Shown here piece after piece: positions 1 through 6,176 of a DNA stretch of 7,228 nt. Under the pieces are notes generated by a model that ran no database searches, was not told the origin of the DNA, and saw only the letters and a program-made list of their open reading frames with translations. The stretch comes from Thermoflexales bacterium (lineage in GTDB: Bacteria > Chloroflexota > Anaerolineae > Fen-1058), in contig JADGQE010000201.1 in NCBI GenBank assembly GCA_017882055.1, positions 1 through 7,228 on the forward strand, read 5' to 3'. The position numbers and the translations under genes are program-made. The stretch's first letter is position 1. Each line of letters opens with the position of its first letter.

Positions 1-37
1 TCTAGTATCGTAATATCCACCTCATGTTCCATCGGTC

Positions 38-295
38 TTAGTGGGGATAGATTGCCCTCAACGCGTTCAGCATCTCAGTGACAATTGCGACAATGTTCTT
101 TGCAATCTCAGTTACCGAAAGGGTCGTTCCTATCACTTTTGCGAAGTTGCTATTTGTCCCTCGTTTGTCGTGCCATTTCCTGGTAATTTCCGACTCCAAG
201 ATTTGAAGTCGATTATCGTTGTCCGGTGAAGACGCGGCATTCTGAGTGATTGTGAAGAGCGTTCGGAAGAATGACGCTATATCATTAGGGTATGG
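38..295 (-). pseudogene. 5'-truncated gene remnant, unknown function (85 codons, no start)
   Basis: On the minus strand an open frame runs from just after a TAG (296-298) to a TAA at 38-40, giving 85 codons. The only Met is at residue 75 and there is no ribosome binding site before any GTG or TTG, so it cannot be a complete gene. Its second half reads like real protein: a charged helical stretch (ILESEITRKWHDKRGT) followed by an amphipathic helix (SVTEIAKNIVAIVTEMLNAL) and a short tail ending in YPH. I prefer it to the antisense plus-strand frame in the same codon register (41-229), which is Cys-rich and disordered in composition. Two in-frame stops directly upstream (TGA, TAG) mean the 5' part was lost or shifted. 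The family is not recognised. Local base composition is more AT-rich than the genes to its right, consistent with decayed or acquired DNA. Confidence 0.4.
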
Positions 296-421
296 CTAAA
301 CTCAGTTGGTCGGCCCGTCACATTTCAGAACGGGTGCGGGTGTGAAAACAAAGCGAGTTGAAAGAAAGGTAATTCTCCGGGATGATTGTTTTGTCCAAAC
401 CTTCATCTTCTGGAGACGCCC

Positions 422-730
422 ATGTCTTTCAACTCGACACCCATGATACACCAATTGCGCACGGATTTCGAGCAACTGTTGACGCTGGTGACCGGGCCGG
501 AGGCGCATAGCGGAGTGGGACATGGGCCGCCAGGCGTTTGCGAAGCAACACATGCGGTGCAGTGCTCCCGTCTCAGTGCTTATCAACGGACATTGTCAAT
601 CGTGCAGGAGACTGCTGCCCATGCCCAGCGCTTTGCGCTGGTGGGCCGCCAGACGTCGTCGCAAACAGCGCTCCTCGCAGTGACGGCTGAGCAGTTACTT
701 CATTTTGCTTTCAGCCATTCGAGATACTGA
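422..730 (+). CDS. Small ORF, possible N-terminal remnant of a transposase
   Basis: The frame encodes 102 aa from an ATG at 422, which has a GGAG eight to nine bases upstream (412-415). A weak promoter-like pair, TTGAAA (358-363) and GATGAT (381-386) with 17-bp spacing, precedes it. The first 25 residues (MSFNSTPMIHQLRTDFEQLL, then TLVTGPEA) recall, from memory only, the N-termini of ISKra4/ISLre2-like transposases common in Chloroflexota. After residue 28 the similarity ends. The +1-shifted frame then reads WDMGRQAFAKQ, so a frameshift is possible and the gene may be broken. The last 31 bp overlap the 3' end of the convergent gene ending at 700, which suggests that the original gene was cut off here. 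There is no GATC site within it, unlike its neighbour. It could be a genuine small hypothetical protein, a pseudogene or a chance frame. Confidence 0.35.
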   Translation: MSFNSTPMIHQLRTDFEQLLTLVTGPEAHSGVGHGPPGVCEATHAVQCSRLSAYQRTLSIVQETAAHAQRFALVGRQTSSQTALLAVTAEQLLHFAFSHSRY

Positions 731-2061
731 TCGACTTCGGGTAGCGCGCTCAGTTTGCGGCGGAAGAAGTCGTTGACCAGGTTGAGCGCGTATTGGCGCG
801 CGGCCCGAACTGCCGCGCCCCGGTCAGGATCTGAGCGCTGGGCCGCCACCTCGTCGCGCAGGCGTGACAGCGCTGGCGCGATCTCTGCCCCGATCGGCTC
901 GCCGCAGACCCGGATGACATCCTGAATGAGTTGATCGATGGGGAGCAGGATGGTCGCCGTGCCGAGTGACGATCCGGGCTGCCCCAGCTCTTCCATGGCG
1001 TCGAGCAGCGCGCCAACTTGATATAGCAGCGTGGCCGGCTCATCGAATAACTCGCGAATAAAGGCGGCTTCGGAGTAGCGACCGGTCAGCCGAAAGACGT
1101 TGTAGAGGCGTTTGGCGACCTTGCCATAGTTGGGCGATTGGGTCATGTATTTCTGAATTTGATGTTCGAGCTGATCGACGTATTGCTGGAGGGAATCAGC
1201 CGAGACGTGCTTGACCAACTTGGAGAAGATCGGGATCGAGTCGGCTTCCAGATAAACTTCCTGGAAGTAGGGATCGAGAAATCCGTCCAGCGGCGTGATC
1301 GATCCATCGGGCGTTTCGATCGTCGCGTCCAGCATGTTGCTGGCTTTGCAAACCTGGCCGCGGATCGGATCGGCCACCACCCAATCCATTTTGCACCAGC
1401 CCGGATCGCGCCCGGCGTCGGCCCAGGTGATGGTCAATCGCTCGCCCGCTGGAGTGAGAACCTCGAATTGGCCCGCCTCAATTTCGGGGCGTGCCCAGGC
1501 GATGGGCGTGCCCGCTTTGATCGACTGGCCGTTCTTGATCACGTCGCGCGCGTAGACGCCGAAGTGAACTTCGATCAGTTGATAACCGGCGCCCTTGAAG
1601 GTCTTCAACGCTTTGGCGCGGATCACTTGCTCCAAAATGCGGCGAGCCTCTGCCTGGGTAGCCGCGAGGATATTGACCCGCTGGAAAAAGTCGACATCGC
1701 CCGGATACGATTGAAGCCTGGATTGATTTGCTGAGCCTGACAACGCCAGCGCCGTTTCGATTTGATCGGGCACGTCGGTGATGCCGACAATCTCGCCCAG
1801 ATGCCGGAAGTGGGCCAGCTCGGCCGGGCTGAAATTAAGGATCGCGATCGTATGGCCGAACACGCCCCCTTCGCGATCGGCGGCCACATCGTCTTTCGGT
1901 TGGGCCTGGGCCGCGGCCATGGCCGCCAGCCACTGCAAAGCTTCGTTCTCGTCCATTTCGATTCCCAGGCGCTGGGCCGAGTTAATCAGGCGCTCGACGT
2001 CGGCCTGGGGCGTAATGGATTTGCCTTTGTATTTTTCTTTGAGGAAATCAGATGTCGGCAT
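700..2061 (-). CDS. Nucleotidyltransferase-fold protein (453 aa), downstream partner of patatin
   Basis: No family name is certain, but the protein carries a nucleotidyltransferase signature. Residues 107-110 (LSGS) give the hG[GS] motif. Twelve residues later YPGDVDFF (119-126) provides the two metal-binding Asp residues (D122, D124). KMDWVVAD (224-231) supplies a plausible third carboxylate, D226, on a later strand. Residues 280-365 form a helical region containing KRLYNVFRL, then LFDEPATLLYQVGALLDAMEEL, which resembles the helical domain behind the catalytic core in poly(A)-polymerase-like NTases of giant viruses (from memory). The N-terminal ~65 residues are polar and linker-like, and the C-terminal 380-453 is helical and basic. 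The start is set by AGGAGG six bases before the ATG, and that AGGAGG lies inside the end of the patatin gene. A role with the patatin is inferred from this coupling. No signal peptide or membrane segment is seen, so it is probably cytoplasmic. Product unknown: nucleotide second messenger, tRNA/protein nucleotidylation and inactive NTase are all possible. Confidence 0.6.
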   Translation of the reverse strand: MPTSDFLKEKYKGKSITPQADVERLINSAQRLGIEMDENEALQWLAAMAAAQAQPKDDVAADREGGVFGHTIAILNFSPAELAHFRHLGEIVGITDVPDQIETALALSGSANQSRLQSYPGDVDFFQRVNILAATQAEARRILEQVIRAKALKTFKGAGYQLIEVHFGVYARDVIKNGQSIKAGTPIAWARPEIEAGQFEVLTPAGERLTITWADAGRDPGWCKMDWVVADPIRGQVCKASNMLDATIETPDGSITPLDGFLDPYFQEVYLEADSIPIFSKLVKHVSADSLQQYVDQLEHQIQKYMTQSPNYGKVAKRLYNVFRLTGRYSEAAFIRELFDEPATLLYQVGALLDAMEELGQPGSSLGTATILLPIDQLIQDVIRVCGEPIGAEIAPALSRLRDEVAAQRSDPDRGAAVRAARQYALNLVNDFFRRKLSALPEVDQYLEWLKAK

Positions 2062-2064
2062 GGC

Positions 2065-2976
2065 TTACCTCCTCACGCCATATAGTTGCGGAGTAAATTG
2101 GACTGCGCCCGGCGGCGGCGGCGGCGCTGCTTCTGATTGACAAATGGTGTTGGGCGCAGGCTGCCGCAAATATTCTTCGGTTTGACGTTGCCCGTACGCG
2201 ATCATCGCGGCAGTCTGGCTAAAGTCGCCCCACTTTAAATCCTTGAAGCCGTTGAGTTGAATGTGGTGCAGTGTGATACCGGGCAGGCCGATGACGCGCT
2301 CCAACTCGTCACGCGTTTGTTGATGCAGCATCACTTGCACCGTGCGCCCGAGAATACCCGGCACGCCTTTGACACGCGGCAGTTGCTGCGTGGTAAAGCT
2401 CACGTCGAGCGCGTAAATCTCGGTCGCGCCTTTTTCGACGGCGACCTGCAGCGGCAGATTGGCCACGAGACCGCCATCGACATACTGGTAACCGCGCTGC
2501 GTGATCGGCGGGAAGACGCCGGGCAATGAGGCGCTGGCGACGATGGCCTCGATCAGGTGGGTGCTGCGATCGTCGCCCCAATAATACCACGTATGGCTGT
2601 TGAGAGTGGCAACGGTGACATACAGCGGAACCTTGAGATCGCCGAAAGAGATCACGCCCGGCGGAAAGGCGCGCTGACAGATCGCCCGCAGCGGCTTATC
2701 GGTGTATAAGCTGTCTTTACCTCGAAGCACGCGCCGGGCTAAGGCCACGCGTGTGCCGGGATAAATATCCGAGCGTTTGACGTTGCGCCAGATGTGCGCC
2801 AATCGTTCGACGCCGAGCGGCGTAGGATCCGCTGCGACCAGCGCGCCGTTGATCGCGCCGATCGATGAACCGACAATCAGCTGCGGCTTTCGAGCCGGAT
2901 CGGCGATCAACGCTTGCAGTGCGCCGACTTGCAATCCACCGCGTAAGTTTCCACCCGATAAGACGTAAGCAATCAT
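2065..2976 (-). CDS. Patatin-like phospholipase (RssA/NTE type), 303 aa
   Basis: A serine hydrolase of the patatin family, expected to cleave acyl chains from phospholipids or related lipids with a Ser-Asp dyad. The motifs are complete: oxyanion loop GGNLRGG (8-14), nucleophile elbow GSSIG (36-40, Ser38) and DGG (167-169, Asp167). Length and spacing match bacterial RssA/YchK-type proteins rather than the longer plant patatins. The tail (285-289) is a run of five prolines encoded by GGC repeats on the plus strand. I chose the ATG at 2976, since it begins directly with the first beta strand (MIAYVLSGG); an in-frame TTG at 2985 would add only MII. There is no Shine-Dalgarno sequence, and a TATAAT at 2996-3001 implies a leader of about 13 nt. 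No signal peptide is evident. It is the first gene of an operon with the NTase-like gene, so it may be the effector of that pair (CapV-like); housekeeping lipid turnover is the alternative. Confidence 0.88.
   Translation of the reverse strand: MIAYVLSGGNLRGGLQVGALQALIADPARKPQLIVGSSIGAINGALVAADPTPLGVERLAHIWRNVKRSDIYPGTRVALARRVLRGKDSLYTDKPLRAICQRAFPPGVISFGDLKVPLYVTVATLNSHTWYYWGDDRSTHLIEAIVASASLPGVFPPITQRGYQYVDGGLVANLPLQVAVEKGATEIYALDVSFTTQQLPRVKGVPGILGRTVQVMLHQQTRDELERVIGLPGITLHHIQLNGFKDLKWGDFSQTAAMIAYGQRQTEEYLRQPAPNTICQSEAAPPPPPGAVQFTPQLYGVRR
2068..2073 (-). promoter_or_regulatory. Ribosome binding site of the NTase gene, embedded in the patatin stop region
   Basis: On the minus strand the sequence reads AGGAGG-TAA-GCC-ATG. 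The Shine-Dalgarno sequence encodes the last two arginines of the patatin protein, the TAA is its stop codon, and the next gene starts 3 nt later. This fixes the start at 2061 and implies translational coupling: ribosomes ending on the patatin message can restart on the NTase message, so the two products should be made in a linked ratio. Confidence 0.85.
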
Positions 2977-2995
2977 AATTATCAACGATGAAGCG

Positions 2996-3001
2996 ATTAT
3001 A
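2996..3001 (-). promoter_or_regulatory. -10 box (TATAAT) for the patatin-NTase operon
   Basis: A perfect TATAAT on the minus strand ends 19 bases before the ATG at 2976. Initiation about 7 bases downstream would leave a leader of roughly 13 nt without a Shine-Dalgarno sequence, close to a leaderless message. No convincing -35 box is found: the hexamer at the expected spacing reads GATCTG. Confidence 0.5.
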
Positions 3002-3048
3002 CCGCATGTGCATTTTACCAGATCATTGTGGAATGTTTGTGTTCCTTT

Positions 3049-3162
3049 CCAGAAATTCTCAATATGAAAACGATAGGCGCTGGGTAGTTGCGACTTCAGT
3101 CGCCTTTTGGCCGCAAATCACGACTGAAGTCGTCACTACGAAACCAAATTGAGAATTGCTGG
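3049..3162. repeat. 114-bp nested inverted repeat between divergent genes (MITE/REP-like)
   Basis: Two pairs of inverted arms share one centre. The outer arms at 3049-3065 and 3146-3162 are 17 nt and match at 15 positions (core AATTCTCAAT against ATTGAGAATT). The inner arms at 3084-3102 and 3121-3139 share GTAGT, two mismatched bases, then a perfect 12-nt CGACTTCAGTCG, itself almost a palindrome. The central loop is 18 nt. It lies between the two divergent TATAAT boxes and contains no gene. It could be a non-autonomous mobile element, a REP-type hairpin or a protein-binding site. I know of similar 'CGACTTCAGTCG' palindromes scattered through Chloroflexota genomes, but this is from memory. Confidence 0.65.
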
Positions 3163-3231
3163 TTCCCTTCTCTCCGTGAGTCATTACCGTTTTCATCCAT
3201 CATCTTTCAGCCTTCATCCTGGCTGTCGTCG

Positions 3232-3240
3232 TGCTATAAT
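3232..3240 (+). promoter_or_regulatory. Extended -10 promoter (TGCTATAAT) of the deaminase-CYTH gene
   Basis: TGCTATAAT is a full extended -10 element. The hexamer 17 bp upstream, CTTCAT (3212-3217), is a poor -35, as is usual for extended -10 promoters. Initiation near 3247 would give a leader of about 26 nt carrying AGGAG (3262-3266), six bases before the ATG at 3273. Confidence 0.6.
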
Positions 3241-3272
3241 GCAGCGAACTTATCTTTGGATAGGAGTCTGAG

Positions 3273-5237
3273 ATGAAAGCGGACACCATTCTCGCGCACG
3301 GGACGTTGATCACGATGGATGACGCATTCACATTGATCGACGACGGTGCGCTGGCGATGACGGGTGAGACGATTGCGGCCATCGGCAAATCCGATGAGAT
3401 CCTGCGCGACTATACGGCGGATCACGTCATCGATTGCCACGGCTGCGCGATCTTGCCGGGCCTGGTGAATTCACATACGCACGTGCCGATGACGCTGCTG
3501 CGTGGTCTGGCCGACGATTTGCGGTTGGACGTGTGGCTGATGGGCTATATGATGCCGGTCGAGCGCGAGTTTGTGAATCCTGAATTTGTGCGTATCGGCA
3601 CGCTGCTGGGCTGCGCCGAAATGATCCGGTCGGGCGTGACGACGTTTGCGGATATGTATTATTTTGAAGACGCCATTGCCGAAGCCACGGTCGAAGTGGG
3701 ACTGCGCGGCGTTTTGGCTCAGACTATTCTGAAGTTCCCGACGCCGGATGCCGCGTCTTATGAAGATTCGATCGAGCTCTGCCGCAAGTTCATCGAGAAG
3801 TGGAAAGGCCACACGCTGATCATTCCGGCGGTGGGGCCGCACGCACATTACACCTGTCCGCCCGAAGTGTTGGAGCCGTGCGTCGCATTGGCAATCGAGT
3901 ACAACGTCCCCTTGCATACGCATGTATCTGAAACTGCATTTGAAGTTGAAGAGAGCCGCAAGCAGCACGGCATGCCGGTGGTGCCGTGGATCAAAAAGAA
4001 CGGGCTGCTTGAAACGCAGTTGATTGCCGCGCACTGTGTGCACGTGGATGCCGGTGAGATTCGCACGCTGTTCCGGGCCAATGCCGGCATCGCGCACAAT
4101 CCGTCGAGTAACTTGAAGTTGGCGAGCGGCCTCGCGCCGGTGGCCGAGATGATTGAGGCGGGAGTGAAATTGGGCATCGGCACGGATGGCACCGCCAGCA
4201 ATAACGATCTCGACATGTTCGAAGAGATGCGGCTGGCCTCATTTATTGCCAAGGGTGCGACGCACGATCCGCTGGCCGTGCCGGCGCGTACGGCGCTGAT
4301 GCTGGCGACGATCGGCGGGGCGCGGGCGGTGCATGTCGATCATTTGACCGGTTCGCTCGTGCCCGGCAAACGCGCCGATGTGATCGTCGTCGATCTCACC
4401 GGCCTGCACAACACGCCGCGCTTCTTCCGCGAGCCGGAGATGGTGTATTCGCAAATTGTTTACGCTTGCAAGAGCAGCGACGTGCGCGATGTGTGGTGCA
4501 ACGGCCAATGGCTGATGCGCGATCGCAACCTGTTAACGGTGAAGATCGACGCGGTCATGGCGCAGGCCCAGCAGATCGCCAACAAGATCGATCGGTTCTT
4601 GCTGGCACGCGAAGGCAATATCCTGGATAAGTTGATTGCCATCGGCGGACTGAATCAAGAAGAGTCCTACGAGATTCAAGTCAAAGCCGCGGTCGACGGG
4701 CCGGAGCAGATCGATCGGGCGCTGCATCTGGCACCGATCCTGATCGAGCGCTCGTCGGTGCGCAAGCAGTATGACACGTATTTCTTGTTCGCCGATCCGA
4801 ATCAAGGCCGCATCCGCTATCGCGAAGATGAAATCCTCGACAAAAACGGCAGTGTGACAGAGGCGCGTTATTCACTGACGTTTACGCAGCCCGGCAAAGA
4901 ACGCGAGTTCGAGCAGTCGGTGCTGTTATCGCGCTCGCGCTTCACGGCCCATGCCAATCGATCGCTGCGCTTCTACCGCGAATACTTCCGGCCGGCACGG
5001 GAGCGTGTGATCGACAAAGAGCGGCGTCGATATCATATCGTCTACAAAGAGGTTGAATTCGCCGTCAATGTCGATCGTGTCACCGCGCCCGAATTGCCCG
5101 GCTGGTTCGTGGAGATCAAGAGCCGCACCTGGTCGCCGCGCGATGCCGAGAAGAAGGCGGCGTTGATTGCGGAACTGCTGGCGCTGATCGGCGCGCAGGC
5201 GGATCGTATCACGCGGGCGGAGTACGTGGAGATATAG
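3273..5237 (+). CDS. mtaD: MTA/SAH deaminase-type amidohydrolase fused to a CYTH domain (654 aa)
   Basis: Residues 1-~430 are an amidohydrolase of the MtaD/TrzA group, which hydrolytically deaminates 5'-methylthioadenosine, S-adenosylhomocysteine or adenosine to the inosine form. Metal ligands are visible: H68 and H70 in SHTH, H217 in HTHVSE, D305 in GTDG. Glu220 and His254 (AAHCVH) are the expected catalytic residues, by comparison with the Thermotoga enzyme. After a helical linker (~428-462) comes a CYTH-like domain (~465-654) with YEIQVK (466-471), QYDTYF (499-504), RIRYRED (513-519), SLTFTQPGKEREFE (534-547), DKERRRY (581-587), NVDRV (599-603) and WFVEIK (611-616). Normal MtaD proteins end near 430-440 aa, so the fusion is real unless a sequencing error removed a stop. 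CYTH domains bind organic triphosphates or polyphosphate with metal. Here the canonical ExExK is E-I-Q-V-K, and other usual charged positions read T538 and K616, so its activity may be altered or lost. The start is fixed by AGGAG six bases upstream. Confidence 0.88.
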   Translation: MKADTILAHGTLITMDDAFTLIDDGALAMTGETIAAIGKSDEILRDYTADHVIDCHGCAILPGLVNSHTHVPMTLLRGLADDLRLDVWLMGYMMPVEREFVNPEFVRIGTLLGCAEMIRSGVTTFADMYYFEDAIAEATVEVGLRGVLAQTILKFPTPDAASYEDSIELCRKFIEKWKGHTLIIPAVGPHAHYTCPPEVLEPCVALAIEYNVPLHTHVSETAFEVEESRKQHGMPVVPWIKKNGLLETQLIAAHCVHVDAGEIRTLFRANAGIAHNPSSNLKLASGLAPVAEMIEAGVKLGIGTDGTASNNDLDMFEEMRLASFIAKGATHDPLAVPARTALMLATIGGARAVHVDHLTGSLVPGKRADVIVVDLTGLHNTPRFFREPEMVYSQIVYACKSSDVRDVWCNGQWLMRDRNLLTVKIDAVMAQAQQIANKIDRFLLAREGNILDKLIAIGGLNQEESYEIQVKAAVDGPEQIDRALHLAPILIERSSVRKQYDTYFLFADPNQGRIRYREDEILDKNGSVTEARYSLTFTQPGKEREFEQSVLLSRSRFTAHANRSLRFYREYFRPARERVIDKERRRYHIVYKEVEFAVNVDRVTAPELPGWFVEIKSRTWSPRDAEKKAALIAELLALIGAQADRITRAEYVEI

Positions 5238-5253
5238 TTCGGAATTTAGAATA

Positions 5254-5279
5254 CAGAATGCAGAAGTCAGAATGCAGAA
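5254..5279. repeat. Short direct repeat (two copies of CAGAATGCAGAA)
   Basis: Two perfect 12-nt copies at 5254-5265 and 5268-5279 are separated by GT, in an AT-rich run of 'cagaat' words just after the deaminase-CYTH stop codon. This is low-complexity intergenic repeat DNA, and no function is visible. Confidence 0.5.
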
Positions 5280-5286
5280 TGAAATT

Positions 5287-5334
5287 GCGATCGGTGGCAC
5301 GCCATAGGTGGCGAGCCATTGGTCGCATTTTATT
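5287..5334 (+). terminator. Hairpin terminator of the deaminase-CYTH gene
   Basis: Positions 5287-5298 pair with 5315-5326 over 12 consecutive positions, three of them G-U. After one A-A mismatch the stem continues for 5 bp (5300-5304 with 5309-5313), closed by a TAGG loop. ATTTTATT follows. The three wobble pairs form only in the plus-strand transcript and become C-A mismatches on the other strand, so the structure serves the gene ending at 5237, 50 nt upstream. The T-run is modest, so efficiency is uncertain. Confidence 0.5.
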
Positions 5335-5397
5335 GCATCACGATCTGCGCGGATCGGGAGCGAAAGTAATCATTCCACCCGGCGTCAAAAGGATTGC

Positions 5398-6102
5398 CTA
5401 CTTCTTCGCTGCTCTCGTTGCTGCCGCCTTCTTAGGCGCGGCCTTTTGCGCCGCCGTCTTGGATGTGCGCGCTGTGACGCCGATCTTCTCCAGCAGTTGT
5501 TTCTTGCCGCGCAGCGCCACCTTGGCGATCTTCACATACTGCGCCACCCAATCATTCATCGCAGCCAGGGCGGCGTCTTGATCTTGCGTGGCTTGCTGCG
5601 CCGAACCCTTCGCCATCTCCTGCGTTTGATTGGCCTGATCGTAAGCTTCGATCCTGGCGCGTTCGGCGGCGAGGCGATCCGCGTCGTAACCGAAGTCGGC
5701 CAACGCCGCCACATCCCCGGCATTGTCAAACAGGGTGTAACCCGCTTGAATGAAGGCAGCGGTGGCCCGAGGCTCTTTGCCTGCGATGCCTAGCGTGGTC
5801 AAGTCTTCTTGGTTCAATGCAGCCCGCGCCACTTTCGCCAGCGCTTGATAGGCATCGCGCGCGTCTTTCTCGGCGGCTTTCAATTGCGCGGTGGTGTCCT
5901 TCTGCGCGCCCTTGCCCGACTTCTGCGCGTTGACGGCGGCCAGGGCGGCGTCATACAGCTGCTTGCCTTTGTTCAACTTGGCGGTGGTGTAACCGAACTG
6001 TGCGACAGCGGCTTTGATTTCGGGGTCGGCCAATGAGTTAGCGATGGCGAGCTGTGCGGCGTTCAACTGCTGGGGGATGGTCGTAACAGGTTTGGTAGGC
6101 AT
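5398..6102 (-). CDS. Helical protein with internal duplication and basic tail (234 aa), unknown
   Basis: The family is not recognised. The sequence shows two related segments, residues 36-106 and 137-209. Each opens with FGY, then a charged helix (FGYTTAKLNKGKQLY / FGYDADRLAAERARI), an Ala/Gln-rich middle with GKGAQ or AKGSAQ, a second helix containing KVARAAL or KIAKVAL, and closes in LGI or IGV. They align almost without gaps, so the protein is probably a tandem pair of helical hairpins, possibly a coiled-coil or four-helix bundle. Residues 210-234 form an Ala/Lys/Arg tail (KAAPKKAAATRAAKK) like histone H1-type or nucleoid-binding tails, which might bind DNA, RNA or polyphosphate. There is no signal peptide, membrane helix or Cys. 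The start is firm: AAAAGGAG (6111-6118) lies 8 bases before the ATG. The gene stands alone, with the 21-bp repeat array 75 bp upstream. Confidence 0.8.
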   Translation of the reverse strand: MPTKPVTTIPQQLNAAQLAIANSLADPEIKAAVAQFGYTTAKLNKGKQLYDAALAAVNAQKSGKGAQKDTTAQLKAAEKDARDAYQALAKVARAALNQEDLTTLGIAGKEPRATAAFIQAGYTLFDNAGDVAALADFGYDADRLAAERARIEAYDQANQTQEMAKGSAQQATQDQDAALAAMNDWVAQYVKIAKVALRGKKQLLEKIGVTARTSKTAAQKAAPKKAAATRAAKK

Positions 6103-6128
6103 GACGGGTTCTCCTTTTGGAATAATAT

Positions 6129-6145
6129 GTCAACCTTGACGGTTG
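6129..6145. promoter_or_regulatory. Small inverted repeat upstream of the helical-protein gene (possible operator)
   Basis: Overlapping dyads are present: GTCAA-CC-TTGAC (6129-6140) and CAACC-TTGAC-GGTTG (6131-6145). They lie 27-43 bases before the ATG at 6102, where a repressor or activator site would be expected, but arms of 5 bp are easily found by chance. No good sigma-70 promoter could be assigned for this gene. Confidence 0.2.
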
Positions 6146-6176
6146 CTTGTCTCTGTTGGACAAAACATATCGTTTC

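Noticed and set aside
41..229. Plus-strand frame of 62 codons starting at GTG
   Set aside because: It is the exact antisense register of the better minus-strand remnant, is Cys-rich and has no ribosome binding site.
625..641. CCAGCGC-TTT-GCGCTGG hairpin downstream of the NTase-like gene
   Set aside because: The 7-bp stem is good, but no T-run follows on the minus strand, so I do not call a terminator.
1138..1734. Long plus-strand frame (198 codons) across the NTase-like gene
   Set aside because: It lies inside a well-supported gene on the other strand, has no ribosome binding site and no recognisable motif.
3471..4097. Minus-strand frame of 208 codons across the deaminase
   Set aside because: It is a His/Arg-rich shadow of the real deaminase coding sequence, which has all catalytic motifs in the plus frame.
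6122..6133. TTGACA next to TATTAT upstream of the helical-protein gene (minus strand)
   Set aside because: The two hexamers are adjacent rather than 16-18 bp apart, and a start from TATTAT would fall inside the ribosome binding site.
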